A DNA stretch of 64,000 nt. It comes from Bradyrhizobium sp. AZCC 1719. Its GTDB lineage: Bacteria; Pseudomonadota; Alphaproteobacteria; Rhizobiales; Xanthobacteraceae. The notes beneath the pieces are model-generated. The model saw only the letters and a program-made list of their open reading frames with translations. It was not told the DNA's origin and made no database searches. Where the stretch lies: positions 1,393,001 to 1,457,000 of the forward strand of contig NZ_JAZHRU010000001.1 of NCBI RefSeq assembly GCF_036924525.1, in the 5' to 3' direction. The translations under genes and the position numbers were made by a program. Every line of letters starts with the position of its first letter. Position 1 is the first letter of the stretch. Below are positions 17,479-25,871 of this stretch, one piece after another.

Positions 17479-20274
17479 ATGGACAGCATCGTGACAGAGG
17501 ACCGCTCCGGAGCGGATGACCGTTTCGATACCGCGCGGATCACCGCAGCGGTCGATGCGCTGGCCGAAAAACATGCCGGCCGCGAGGACGTGTTCCGCTC
17601 GGCGCTGGCGCAATTGCTCAAGGCCGAGATGTTCGCGGCGCGCGCCACCGCGCAGGCCGTGCTGCTGAAGGATCGCCACGGCCGCCGCTGCGCGGAACGG
17701 CTCTGCTTCATGCAGGACGAGATCATCCGCATCCTCTACGCGGCTGCGACGCGGCATCTCTATCGCTCGCACGTGCCCTCAGGCGCAGAGCGCATGGCCG
17801 TCGTCGCCACCGGCGGCTACGGCCGCGGACTGATGGCGCCGGAATCCGACATCGATCTGTTGTTCATCCTGCCCTACAAGCAGACCGCCTGGGGCGAGCA
17901 GGTCGCCGAAGCCATTCTCTATTGCCTGTGGGACATGGGATTGAAGGTCGGCCACGCCACGCGCTCGGTCGATGAGTGTATCCGCCAGGCGCGCGGCGAC
18001 ATGACGATCCGCACCGCGATCCTGGAGACGCGGTTCTTGACCGGCGACCGGCCGCTCTATGACGAGCTGGTGGCCCGGTTCGACAAGGACGTGGTGCAGG
18101 GCACGGCTGCCGATTTCGTCACCGCCAAACTCGCCGAGCGCGAGGAGCGCCACCGACGCGCCGGGCAATCGCGCTATTTGGTCGAGCCCAACGTCAAGGA
18201 CGGCAAGGGCGGCTTGCGCGACCTGCACACGCTGTTCTGGATCGCCAAATACGTCTACCGCGTGCGCGAAACCGGGGAGTTGGTCGAGCGCGGCGTGTTC
18301 GACGCGCAGGAGTACCGCACCTTCCGCCGCTGCGCGGATTTCCTGTGGTCCGTGCGCTGCAATCTGCATTTCGTCTCCGGGCGCGCCGAGGAGCGGCTGT
18401 CGTTCGACATGCAGCGCGAGATCGCAGTCCGCCTCGGCTACACCTCGCATCCCGGCATGCAGGATGTCGAACGCTTCATGAAGCACTACTTCCTGGTGGC
18501 GAAGGACGTCGGCGACCTCACCGCGATCCTGTGCGCCAAGCTCGAGGAAGAGCAGGCCAAGCCGGCGCCGGTCCTGAGCCGGATGGTGGCGCGGCTGCGG
18601 CCGGCCCCCAAGCGGCGGCGGGTGCCTGACAGCGACGACTTCATCATCGACAACAACCGCATCAACCTCGCCGCGCCCGACGTCTTCAAGCACGACCCGG
18701 TCAACCTGATCCGGATCTTCCATCTGGCGCAGAAGAACAACCTCGCCTTCCATCCCGACGCGATGCGCACTGTGACGCGCTCGCTGAAACTGGTGAACAG
18801 CCAGCTTCGTGAAAATCCGGAAGCCAACCGGCTGTTCATGGAGATCCTGACGTCGAACGACGCCGAGACCGTGCTGCGGCGGATGAACGAGACCGGCGTG
18901 CTCGGTCACTTCATCCGCGCCTTCGGCAAGATCGTGTCGATGATGCAGTTCAACATGTACCACCATTATACAGTGGACGAGCATCTGATCCGCTGCATCG
19001 GCTTCCTGCAGGAGATCGAACGCGGCGGCAACGACGAGTTCACGGTCGCCAGCGACCTGTTCCGCAAAATCCAGCCCGAGCATCGCGCGGTGATCTATGT
19101 CGCGACCCTGCTGCACGACGTCGCCAAGGGCCGCCCGGAGGATCATTCGATCGCGGGCGCCAGGGTGGCGCGGCGGCTGTGCCCGCGGCTCGGCTTCAAC
19201 ACCGCCGACACCGAGCTGGTGGCATGGCTGATCGAAGAGCATTTGACGATGTCGACGGTGGCGCAGTCGCGCGACCTCTCCGACCGCAAGACGATCGAGA
19301 ATTTTGCCGCCGTGGTGCAATCCGTCGAGCAGATGAAGCTTCTGACCATCCTGACCACCGCCGACATCCGGGGCGTCGGCCCCGGGGTGTGGAACGGCTG
19401 GAAGGCGCAGCTCTTGCGCACGTTGTATTACGAGACCGAGCCGGTCCTGACCGGCGGCTTCTCGGAAGTGAACCGCGCGCAGCGCATCGCGGTGGCGCAG
19501 TCGGAATTCCGTGCCGCCTTCACCGAATGGCCGGAGGAGGAGCTCAACGCCTATATCGGGCGGCATTATCCGGCCTATTGGCTCAAGGTCGATCTGCAGC
19601 GAAAAATCCGCCAGGCGCGCTTTATCCGCGCCAGCGAACAGGCCGGGCATCAGCTCGCGATCAATGTCGGCTTCGACGAGGCGCGCGGCGTCACCGAATT
19701 GACGATACTGGCCACCGACCATCCGTGGCTGCTGTCGATCATCGCCGGCGCCTGTGCGTCGGCCGGCGCCAACATCGTCGACGCGCAGATCTACACCACC
19801 ACCGATGGCCGCGCGCTCGACACCATCGCGATCTCCAGGGAGTACGACCGCGACGAGGACGAGGGACGGCGCGCGACCCGCATCGGCGAGATGATCGAGC
19901 ACGTGCTCGAGGGCAAATTGCGGCTGCCAGAAGTGGTGGCGCGCAAGGCCGCCAACCGCGGCAAGGTGCGCGCATTCGCGGTCGAGCCCGAGGTCATCAT
20001 CAACAACCAGTGGTCGGACCGCTACACCGTGATCGAGGTCTCCGGCCTCGACCGCCCCGGCCTGTTGTATCAGCTCACCACGGCGATCTCGAAGCTCAAC
20101 CTCAACATCGCCTCCGCCCATGTCGCGACCTTCGGCGAACGCGCCCGCGACGTGTTCTACGTCACCGATTTGCTCGGCGCCCAGATCAACGCGCCGACCC
20201 GGCAGGCTGCGATCAAGAGCGCGCTGATCCATCTGCTCTCTGCCGAAGACAACGTCGCCAAGCCGGCGGCGTAG
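17479..20274 (+). CDS. glnD: [Protein-PII] uridylyltransferase / uridylyl-removing enzyme
   Basis: I chose the ATG at 17479 (MDSIVTEDRSG, 931 residues), preceded by GGGGAG; an in-frame TTG at 17425 would add 18 residues. The nucleotidyltransferase domain shows VVATGGYGRGLMAPESDIDL with the paired Asp near residue 125. The central linker contains EPNVKDGKGGLRDLHTLFWI. The HD hydrolase domain has LLHDVAKGRPEDHS. Two C-terminal ACT domains start about at residues 735 (ELTILATDHPWLLSIIAGAC) and 850 (VIEVSGLDRPGLLYQLTTAI). GlnD senses glutamine and modifies PII proteins to set nitrogen assimilation. The protein is complete. Confidence 0.97.
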   Translation: MDSIVTEDRSGADDRFDTARITAAVDALAEKHAGREDVFRSALAQLLKAEMFAARATAQAVLLKDRHGRRCAERLCFMQDEIIRILYAAATRHLYRSHVPSGAERMAVVATGGYGRGLMAPESDIDLLFILPYKQTAWGEQVAEAILYCLWDMGLKVGHATRSVDECIRQARGDMTIRTAILETRFLTGDRPLYDELVARFDKDVVQGTAADFVTAKLAEREERHRRAGQSRYLVEPNVKDGKGGLRDLHTLFWIAKYVYRVRETGELVERGVFDAQEYRTFRRCADFLWSVRCNLHFVSGRAEERLSFDMQREIAVRLGYTSHPGMQDVERFMKHYFLVAKDVGDLTAILCAKLEEEQAKPAPVLSRMVARLRPAPKRRRVPDSDDFIIDNNRINLAAPDVFKHDPVNLIRIFHLAQKNNLAFHPDAMRTVTRSLKLVNSQLRENPEANRLFMEILTSNDAETVLRRMNETGVLGHFIRAFGKIVSMMQFNMYHHYTVDEHLIRCIGFLQEIERGGNDEFTVASDLFRKIQPEHRAVIYVATLLHDVAKGRPEDHSIAGARVARRLCPRLGFNTADTELVAWLIEEHLTMSTVAQSRDLSDRKTIENFAAVVQSVEQMKLLTILTTADIRGVGPGVWNGWKAQLLRTLYYETEPVLTGGFSEVNRAQRIAVAQSEFRAAFTEWPEEELNAYIGRHYPAYWLKVDLQRKIRQARFIRASEQAGHQLAINVGFDEARGVTELTILATDHPWLLSIIAGACASAGANIVDAQIYTTTDGRALDTIAISREYDRDEDEGRRATRIGEMIEHVLEGKLRLPEVVARKAANRGKVRAFAVEPEVIINNQWSDRYTVIEVSGLDRPGLLYQLTTAISKLNLNIASAHVATFGERARDVFYVTDLLGAQINAPTRQAAIKSALIHLLSAEDNVAKPAA

Positions 20275-20289
20275 GGTTCTTTCAGCCCC

Positions 20290-20370
20290 GTAGGATGGGT
20301 GGAGCGAAGCGATACCCATCAATCATGTGGAGAGACAGTGATGGGTTTCGCTGCGCCCTGCCCATCCTAC
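20290..20370. repeat. Intergenic palindrome, class D variant
   Basis: GTAGGATGGGTGGAGCGAAG faces CTGCGCCCTGCCCATCCTAC, with CGATACCCATCAAT opposite TGATGGGTTTCG. It is the ACCCAT variant of the GTAGGGTGGGC element found at 24981, 43996 and 53045. Confidence 0.8.
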
Positions 20371-20375
20371 GGACC

Positions 20376-20495
20376 GTCGTCGCCGCGAACGCAGGGACCC
20401 ATACTCCGCGGCCCGCGGAAATGGCACACGGCGAGACGGCTTTGCTTCAACAACGAAGTGCGGTGGTTATGGGTCCCTGCGTTCGCAGGGACGAC
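20376..20495. repeat. Intergenic palindrome (CGTCCCTGCGTTCGCAGGGA class)
   Basis: GTCGTCGCCGCGAACGCAGG followed by GACCCATA faces TATGGGTCCCTGCGTTCGCA with GGGACGAC. The centre (about 60 bp) holds a second weak pairing. This is the only copy I found in the window. Confidence 0.7.
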
Positions 20496-20519
20496 GCGCA
20501 TCAGAGAAGAGTGATCGCC

Positions 20520-20563
20520 GATAGATGGTGGGCACGGCGCATGCGCGCCTTTGCCCACCCTAC
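20520..20563. repeat. Half copy of class D palindrome
   Basis: GATAGATGGTGGGCACGGCG and the following TTTGCCCACCCTAC match the right half of the full elements at 24981-25072 and 43996-44088; the left half is absent. Confidence 0.75.
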
Positions 20564-20567
20564 GCTG

Positions 20568-20831
20568 CTAAGTAGTCCGTTCGGCCGCAGCCCGGGCGTG
20601 ATACTCGAGCGCGATCAAGCTCGCAGCGATGAAGGTAAGATAGTTTGCCTGCGCAATCAGGAGGCCGAGATCGAACAGGTCAAACAGGCCTTCGCACGGG
20701 TTCTCTGCCGGAACGACGTTTGTTCGCCTGCCCCCATCGATAACGATAGGCTGAAACCTGCGGTCGCGGCGATTTGTCTCGGGATCGATGTCGTCAGAAC
20801 AAAGGATCAAATGCAGGTGTGCTTTCGGCAT
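20568..20831 (-). CDS. Possible small hypothetical protein
   Basis: An open frame of 87 residues starting MPKAHLHLILCSDDIDPETN and ending in an Ala-rich stretch (IALEYHARAAAERTT). The composition is mixed and protein-like, with one moderately hydrophobic segment (DLGLLIAQANYLTFIAASLI). No family is recognised. It sits alone between the repeat mosaic and the sensor kinase, so chance is a real alternative. Confidence 0.35.
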   Translation of the reverse strand: MPKAHLHLILCSDDIDPETNRRDRRFQPIVIDGGRRTNVVPAENPCEGLFDLFDLGLLIAQANYLTFIAASLIALEYHARAAAERTT

Positions 20832-21190
20832 ATCAATCCCCCTGAAATTCGGTCGGTGGATCCCTGACGTTTGACCACAGCGACGGTTGCGACCGGCAAG
20901 GGGTCAGCTCGTTGGGTCTTCCGTAACACTCTTCCCGCATGGAGGACCGGCGGTCCGCCGCCATCCGGTTAGCCAATCAGCGTAGTCTTCGAGAAGGACC
21001 GGACCATTGAACGGAGGTTGATCCAAACGTTCCATTCGGTTGGGCGGACCATACCGAGGTTTAGGATCGCAACCTGCCCTCGCGCGACGGAAGATCGCGC
21101 CTGGAGGTCAAGGTGCCGCAAAGGATCGGCCGATTTTACCCGCCGGAAATCCGAAAAGCTGCTAGTATCCAGCCTATTAGGAGGGCGACG

Positions 21191-23014
21191 TTGTCGCCGC
21201 TGATGGTCGCGAACACCTGGCGACGCAGCGCCGCTCGGGATGGCCGAGTGTCAGTGCTGATGATGCGTAAGCCGACGATAAAGTCCCGGAGCTCAGCCGA
21301 GCAATGGCTGCTCGGCAGCATGGCGCTGGCGTTGGGAGCGGTGGCCGGAATCTGGCTGCTGCTCGGCCCGGCGCCGACGACCACCCCTCATTTCATTGCG
21401 ATCGTGCTGCTCATCGCTTCGATTGCCGCCTCATTGATCATGATGGGCCTGGTGGGGCGTACGCGGCGGCAGATGGAAGCCGTGCTTGAGGGCCGCCTGA
21501 GCGCCGAAACGCGCGCGATCGAGAAGCTGCGTCACAGCCAGGCGCAATGGAGGGAGGTGTTCGAGCATAACCCGGTGATGTACTTCATGGTCGACGCGAC
21601 GGGGACCGTGCTGTCCGTCAACACGTTCGGCGCCGCACAACTTGGCTACTCCGTCAGCGAATTGCTCGGGAAATCCGTGCTGAAAGTCTTTCCTGCCGAA
21701 GAGCAACGCGCCGCCCAGAGCAACGTCGCCATATGCCTGGAGAATATCGGCGAGACCCACAATTGGGAGATATGCAAGGTTCGCAAGGACGGCTCAACCC
21801 TTTGGGTTCGTGAGAACGCCAAAGCGGTGCGGCGGCTGGACGGCCGACTGATCGTCCTGATCGCGTGCGAGGACATCACGGAGCGCAAGCAGGCTGAAAA
21901 TGCGCTGCGGCAGAGCGAAATGTATTTGGCCAAAGCCCAGCGATTGAGCCACACCGGCAGCTTCGGCTTGCGCGTCGCCAGCGGCGAGATCATCTGGTCG
22001 GAAGAGACTTTCAGAATATTTGGATTCAAAAAGGCTCCCTCCATCAAGTTCGCCACCGTCATTCAACGCATTCATCCGGACGATCGCGGACGCGTGCAAC
22101 GGACCATTGACCGCGCGTCCAGCGAGGGCAAGGACTTCGCGCATAGCTATCGATTGCTGATGCCCGACGGCTCGATCAAACATGTCCACGCCACCGCGCA
22201 TGCGGTGAAGGATGCATCCGGCGCCATCGAATTCGTTGGGGCGATAACCGATATCACGGCGCGCAAGCGAGCCGAGATGGAATTGCATGAAGCGCAGGCG
22301 ACGCTTGCGCATGTCACGCGCGTGACTGCCCTCGGCGAACTTGCCGCCTCGATCGCCCACGAAGTGAACCAGCCGCTCGCCGCCGTGGTCACCAATGCCG
22401 CCGCATGCCGGCGTTGGCTCGACCGTGAGCCTCCCGATCTGAAGGAAGCGCGCGGGACAGTGGAAGCGATCATCAAGGACGGCAATCGTGCCGGCGAAGT
22501 GATCCAGCGGGTCCGTGCGCTCGTGAGCAAGGCGACCGGACGGAAGGCAGCGCTTCACATTAATGATGTCATCAACGAGGTCATCAGCCTCGTTCAGCAT
22601 GAGCTGCTCAGCCACCAGGTATCGTTGCGGCTTGAGCTCTCCCCCGACCTGCCGCTGGTCATCGCCGATCGGGTCCAGTTGCAACAGGTCATTCTCAACC
22701 TGGTCATCAATGGCATCGAGGCGATGCAGCCGGTCGCGGACCGGCCGCGGGAGCTCGTGATCCGGACATGCCAGGACGAAGACGGGCAGATCGTGGTGAC
22801 GGTGAAGGATTGCGGCGTTGGCCTCGCAGCCGAGAACGCTGGCCGGCTGTTCGACGCCTTCTTCACCACCAAATCCAGCGGCATGGGAATGGGCCTGTCG
22901 ATCTGCCGCTCCATCATCGGCGCTCATGGCGGGCGGCTGTCCGCGTCCGGAAATGCCGGCCCTGGTGCGACATTCCAGTTCACCTTGCCGTTAACTCAGG
23001 AGGATGCAGCGTGA
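21191..23014 (+). CDS. PAS-domain sensor histidine kinase
   Basis: The start is chosen as the TTG at 21191 because AGGAGGG lies 5 bp upstream; the product has 607 residues. Two transmembrane segments near the N-terminus (LLGSMALALGAVAGIWLLLG and FIAIVLLIASIAASLIMMGL) are followed by a PAS domain (VFEHNPVMYFMVDATGTVLS), a second PAS_3 type domain (SHTGSFGLRVASGEIIWSEE, IHPDDRGRVQ), the HisKA helix with ELAASIAHEVNQPLAAVVTN, and an HATPase domain with ILNLVINGIEAM, DCGVGL and MGMGLSICRSIIGAHGG. The layout resembles NodV/FixL-like kinases of rhizobia. The signal is unknown; no haem-binding His pattern is evident to me. The downstream response regulator begins at its stop codon (GTGA), so the two form a pair. 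Confidence 0.9.
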   Translation: MSPLMVANTWRRSAARDGRVSVLMMRKPTIKSRSSAEQWLLGSMALALGAVAGIWLLLGPAPTTTPHFIAIVLLIASIAASLIMMGLVGRTRRQMEAVLEGRLSAETRAIEKLRHSQAQWREVFEHNPVMYFMVDATGTVLSVNTFGAAQLGYSVSELLGKSVLKVFPAEEQRAAQSNVAICLENIGETHNWEICKVRKDGSTLWVRENAKAVRRLDGRLIVLIACEDITERKQAENALRQSEMYLAKAQRLSHTGSFGLRVASGEIIWSEETFRIFGFKKAPSIKFATVIQRIHPDDRGRVQRTIDRASSEGKDFAHSYRLLMPDGSIKHVHATAHAVKDASGAIEFVGAITDITARKRAEMELHEAQATLAHVTRVTALGELAASIAHEVNQPLAAVVTNAAACRRWLDREPPDLKEARGTVEAIIKDGNRAGEVIQRVRALVSKATGRKAALHINDVINEVISLVQHELLSHQVSLRLELSPDLPLVIADRVQLQQVILNLVINGIEAMQPVADRPRELVIRTCQDEDGQIVVTVKDCGVGLAAENAGRLFDAFFTTKSSGMGMGLSICRSIIGAHGGRLSASGNAGPGATFQFTLPLTQEDAA

Positions 23015-23682
23015 CCGCGCGGCCGGCATCACCTTCCAGCCTCGCAAGCGTCGAGGAACCGGTGGTCTTCGTCGTCGACGACGACGCATCGGTACGTGAG
23101 GCACTGAGCAATCTCTTTCGCTCAGTGGGATTGCGCGTCGAGGTGTTCGGCTCGGCTCACGAGTTTCTGCAGCACAAGCTTCCGAATGCCCCCAGTTGTC
23201 TGATCCTTGACATCAGGCTGCCCCGGCTGAGCGGCCTCGACTTTCAGGCCGAACTGGCCAAGGCCGACATTCACATTCCGATCATCTTCATGACCGGTCA
23301 TGGCGATATTCCGATGACGGTCCGCGCGATGAAGGCCGGCGCCGTCGATTTTCTGACCAAGCCATTCCGCGATCAGGACATGCTGGATGCCGTAACCGCG
23401 GCAATCGAGCGCGACCGCAACAGCCGCAACGAAGCGATGGTTCTCTCGGAGCTGCACGCGCTTTTCGCGACGCTAACTCCCCGGGAGCGGCAGGTGATGG
23501 CGCTGGTTACGTCGGGGCTCATGAACAAGCAGATCGCCGCCGAAGTCGGCCTGGCGGAGATCACCGTGAAGATACATCGCGGGCATATCATGCGGAAAAT
23601 GGGAGCGAAGTCGCTGCCCGATCTGGTACGGATGGCCGAGCTACTCGGGATCGGGCCTGCATCCGGCCGGGCGCAAACCTAA
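23011..23682 (+). CDS. FixJ/NodW-type response regulator with LuxR HTH
   Basis: The product has 223 residues from a GTG at 23011 that overlaps the kinase stop; AGGAGG lies 7 bp before it. The receiver domain shows VVFVVDDDASVREALSNLFR, the phospho-acceptor Asp in LILDIRLPRLSG, the Thr in IIFMTGHGDIPMTVRAMKAG and Lys in FLTKPF. The C-terminal LuxR domain reads LTPRERQVMALVTSGLMNKQ. This is the FixJ/NodW subfamily. It is the cognate regulator of the kinase just upstream by overlap. Confidence 0.93.
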   Translation: MTARPASPSSLASVEEPVVFVVDDDASVREALSNLFRSVGLRVEVFGSAHEFLQHKLPNAPSCLILDIRLPRLSGLDFQAELAKADIHIPIIFMTGHGDIPMTVRAMKAGAVDFLTKPFRDQDMLDAVTAAIERDRNSRNEAMVLSELHALFATLTPRERQVMALVTSGLMNKQIAAEVGLAEITVKIHRGHIMRKMGAKSLPDLVRMAELLGIGPASGRAQT

Positions 23683-23776
23683 GTATGATTTTCCCTCGCT
23701 GATTTGCAGCGCACTCTCCCGAGACGCGGCGGCACAGCAAAAAGACATCCTCTGGTCGTCTCCAGAAAGAAGCGTC

Positions 23777-24163
23777 TTGTCCAATCGGGCCATATCAATC
23801 ATCGACGACGACGGGTCGGTTCGCGCCGCGACCCATAATCTCGTCAGGTCGCTTGGTTACGTCGTCCATTCATTTGCGTCGGCCGAGGAGTTTCTGCAAT
23901 CGCCGCATCTGAATGACACTTCGTGCGTGATAACGGATGTCAGGATGCCCGCCATGAGCGGGCTCGAGCTGCAAGCTCATTTGCTCGCCACCGGCCATCG
24001 CCTTCCCGTCATCTTCGTAACGGCTTTTTCGGTCGAAAGCGACCGCGCCCGGGCCATGAAGGCGGGAGCGACCTGCTTCTTGAGCAAGCCGTGCGACGGG
24101 GAAGCGCTGATCAAATGCCTCGAAGCGGCGCTGGCGCCAAATGGCGAGGCCGCAACCAAATGA
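23777..24163 (+). CDS. Single-domain response regulator
   Basis: A 128-residue receiver domain from a TTG start at 23777. It has the acidic pocket ISIIDDDGSVRAAT, Asp in CVITDVRMPAMSG, T in VIFVTAF and K in LSKPCDGEAL. There is no output domain. It follows the LuxR-type regulator by 94 bp. Single-receiver proteins of this kind often compete for phosphate or act in relays (family knowledge). Confidence 0.88.
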   Translation: MSNRAISIIDDDGSVRAATHNLVRSLGYVVHSFASAEEFLQSPHLNDTSCVITDVRMPAMSGLELQAHLLATGHRLPVIFVTAFSVESDRARAMKAGATCFLSKPCDGEALIKCLEAALAPNGEAATK

Positions 24164-24176
24164 GCCGATCCGGCCC

Positions 24177-24302
24177 TAGAGCCTTTCGGTTCTGATTGAA
24201 TCAGAACCGGGCTCTAGATTCTTGTTTTGACGCGTTTTCTTGACGCGAACCGGTGTCCACCCCGGATCAAGTCCGGGGCAAGTTTTCGCTGGAAAACGCT
24301 CC
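24177..24302 (+). repeat. Class H intergenic repeat, longer copy
   Basis: It starts with a TAGAGCC motif and the hairpin CGGTTCTGATTGAATCAGAA, then CCG, and continues through TTTTGACGCGTTTTCTTGAC and GCGAACCGGTGTCCACCC to GGAAAACGCTCC. The core matches 12676-12750 upstream of mutS. An inserted CCGGATCAAGTCCGG hairpin is extra. Confidence 0.75.
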
Positions 24303-24429
24303 GAGGCGAGCCAGCATACGTAAGGATGATCTCGCCAAACATCTGGACGAATTGAAGATAAGCCGCGACCGCGCCAGACTTCGCATCGTCCTTCGAGAAG
24401 CGAAGGGCGCGAAGCATCACACATTTTGA
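24253..24429 (+). pseudogene. Possible gene remnant or tiny ORF after the class H repeat
   Basis: From a GTG at 24253 there is an open frame of 58 codons. The first third is repeat sequence; the rest reads RRASIRKDDLAKHLDELKIS then RDRARLRIVLREAKGAKHHT, which is charged and looks helical and protein-like. No ribosome-binding site is visible. It could be the surviving part of a gene whose 5' end was displaced by the repeat. Confidence 0.25.
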
Positions 24430-24464
24430 TCGGCAAGCGGCAATTCCTCGGAAAGGAGGTCGCC

Positions 24465-24629
24465 ATGCGTACAGAACTGCGTTGCGCCGAGTGTGACAGC
24501 GAAGGGCCCAAAATCATCTCTCTGCGAAATCCAGCGCGCGAACGCTATTGCGGGCGCTTCTGTCTCGACAAGAGCCACGAGAGCTTCATTCGCTGGATAC
24601 GGCGTGCCAATGCGGAGGCTGCGTCATGA
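24465..24629 (+). CDS. Small Cys-rich protein, putative zinc binder
   Basis: A 54-residue protein (MRTELRCAECDSEGPK...). The ATG at 24465 has a very strong ribosome-binding site (AAAGGAGGT, 5 bp). Four cysteines are placed as C7-x2-C10-x18-C29-x3-C33, with a His at 38, which would suit one zinc. The C-terminus is basic. The next gene starts in its stop codon (ATGA). Function unknown. Confidence 0.7.
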   Translation: MRTELRCAECDSEGPKIISLRNPARERYCGRFCLDKSHESFIRWIRRANAEAAS

Positions 24630-24823
24630 AAAATTGTTGCGGAAATCCGGAATGCAAGCGTCCCTTCGGGCTGGTCCGGCGTAGCTGGTACTTCCAGCAG
24701 TTCTGTTCGGCGAAGTGCCGCGAGATCTACAAGCGTCAACTGGAGCGCAACCGGACATATTGGAAGTGGCTCTACCAGGTGCCGGAACCTGCGGCGCACA
24801 GAGACCATCTATCGTGCCGGTGA
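24626..24823 (+). CDS. Small Cys-rich protein with FCS-like zinc motif
   Basis: A 65-residue protein (MKNCCGNPECKRPFGLVRRS). Cysteines at 5 and 10 and the FCSAKC pair (27 and 31) form a treble-clef-like zinc site. The rest is basic and aromatic (REIYKRQLERNRTYWKWLYQ). Start overlaps the preceding Cys-rich gene by ATGA, so the two small zinc proteins are co-translated. Small proteins of this kind sometimes bind nucleic acid; this is only an analogy. Confidence 0.65.
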   Translation: MKNCCGNPECKRPFGLVRRSWYFQQFCSAKCREIYKRQLERNRTYWKWLYQVPEPAAHRDHLSCR

Positions 24824-24839
24824 TCGCGGAGCAGCCAGC

Positions 24840-24953
24840 ATGGCAACAGTAAATGCGATGCTGGTGGGCGCGGTGCTGGCGTGGGGGCCTCTGCTGATTG
24901 TATTCATCTATATCCTTCGGGACATGCGAAACGCGCCCCGTGACCCCGATTGA
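24840..24953 (+). CDS. Tiny one-helix membrane protein
   Basis: A 37-residue ORF, reading MATVNAMLVGAVLAWGPLLI and then VFIYILRDMRNAPRDPD. A single transmembrane helix spans residues 6-26, with a charged, positive-in tail. GGAG lies 8 bp before the ATG. It is 16 bp downstream of the second Cys-rich gene and probably on the same transcript. Confidence 0.5.
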   Translation: MATVNAMLVGAVLAWGPLLIVFIYILRDMRNAPRDPD

Positions 24954-24980
24954 CTTGAAACGGCGGAATGTCACTAATTT

Positions 24981-25072
24981 GTAGGGTGGCAAAGCGAAGC
25001 GTGCCCACCATCAAGAAGCGAACTCGGTGATAGATGGTGGGCACGGCGCAAGAGCGCCTTTGCCCACCCTAC
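24981..25072. repeat. Class D palindrome (GTAGGGTGGGC), copy 1, coding into ogt
   Basis: GTAGGGTGGCAAAGCGAAGC and GTGCCCACCATC face ATGGTGGGCACGGCGC and GCCTTTGCCCACCCTAC. The minus strand of the right half is translated as the C-terminal tail of the ogt protein. Confidence 0.85.
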
Positions 25073-25592
25073 GCACCGAGCACGCAATCTCCACGCCCTC
25101 GTGCTTGAGCAGCCAGCGCTTGCGCTCCAGGCCGCCGCCGTACTTCACCAGCGAACCGTTGGCGCCGATCAGGCGGTGGCAGGGCAGGACCACGCTGATC
25201 GGATTCGAACCGTTGGCATGGCCGACGGCGCGGACGGCGCGCGGCATCCGAAGTTTTGCGGCGAGCGCGCCATAGCTCATCGTCGTCCCTGCCGCGATCT
25301 TCGGTAGCGCGTTCCAGACCTTCTGCTGGAACGGTGTGCCGGCGACGCGCCATTCGATCGCTGCGAGGCGGTCGAGGTCGCCCTTGAAATAGCCGGTCAA
25401 GGCGGCGCGCAAATCACGCGGCGCCCGCCCGTTGTTCAAACTCACCGAGCCATAATGCAGGCGCAGCAATTGCTTCATGCGCGGCTCATAGTCTTCCCAG
25501 TCCAGCGCGCGGAGCAGGCCGTCCGCATCGGTAACCAATAGCGCCGTGCCGATCGGCGTTGGCAGGCGGTCGAGGTTGAAGTTCTCCGGCAT
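25011..25592 (-). CDS. ogt: Methylated-DNA--[protein]-cysteine S-methyltransferase
   Basis: I start it at the ATG 25592 (MPENFNLDRLPTPIGTALLV), giving 193 residues. The C-terminal domain has the AGTTMSYGALA wing, RAVGHANGSNPISVVLPCHR with acceptor Cys138, and LIGANGSLVKYGGGLERKRW. It repairs O6-alkylguanine by transferring the alkyl group to that Cys, once per molecule. After residue 171 the protein should end, but instead reads CSVRRVGKGALAPCPPSITE, which is encoded by a class D intergenic palindrome. The tail contains an extra Cys and a PPS turn and is an addition of repeat origin. Confidence 0.9.
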   Translation of the reverse strand: MPENFNLDRLPTPIGTALLVTDADGLLRALDWEDYEPRMKQLLRLHYGSVSLNNGRAPRDLRAALTGYFKGDLDRLAAIEWRVAGTPFQQKVWNALPKIAAGTTMSYGALAAKLRMPRAVRAVGHANGSNPISVVLPCHRLIGANGSLVKYGGGLERKRWLLKHEGVEIACSVRRVGKGALAPCPPSITEFAS

Positions 25593-25871
25593 CGTCACCC
25601 CTGAAAATATCCGCGAGCGGCCCCGCACTTTTCACCTGCGGCGTGTTGGTGTCCACCCGAATTCCGCTGCCGGTTGGCCGGATCCTCTACGTGCAGGCGG
25701 CGCCCACGGCGCTCGCCTTGGTGCTGCTCCGGCTGGCATAACGGCCTCCCCGTACTGCCTTGCATTGGCAAAACCGTTCCGCCACACTCGCTCCCAACGA
25801 TGACGTCCGGCCTTCCGAACGGATGACCGGAACAGGATCATCGGTCGAGATTATGGGAAGGGAGCAGCGAT

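Noticed and set aside
17779..20322. 847-codon open frame on the strand opposite glnD
   Set aside because: Fully covered by the well-supported glnD gene; composition (His/Arg/Asp-rich, no domain) is that of a shadow of high-GC codon bias.
19179..20867. 562-codon frame running from glnD into the spacer
   Set aside because: Overlaps glnD in another frame, with Arg/Pro-rich low-complexity content, and continues through the repeats.
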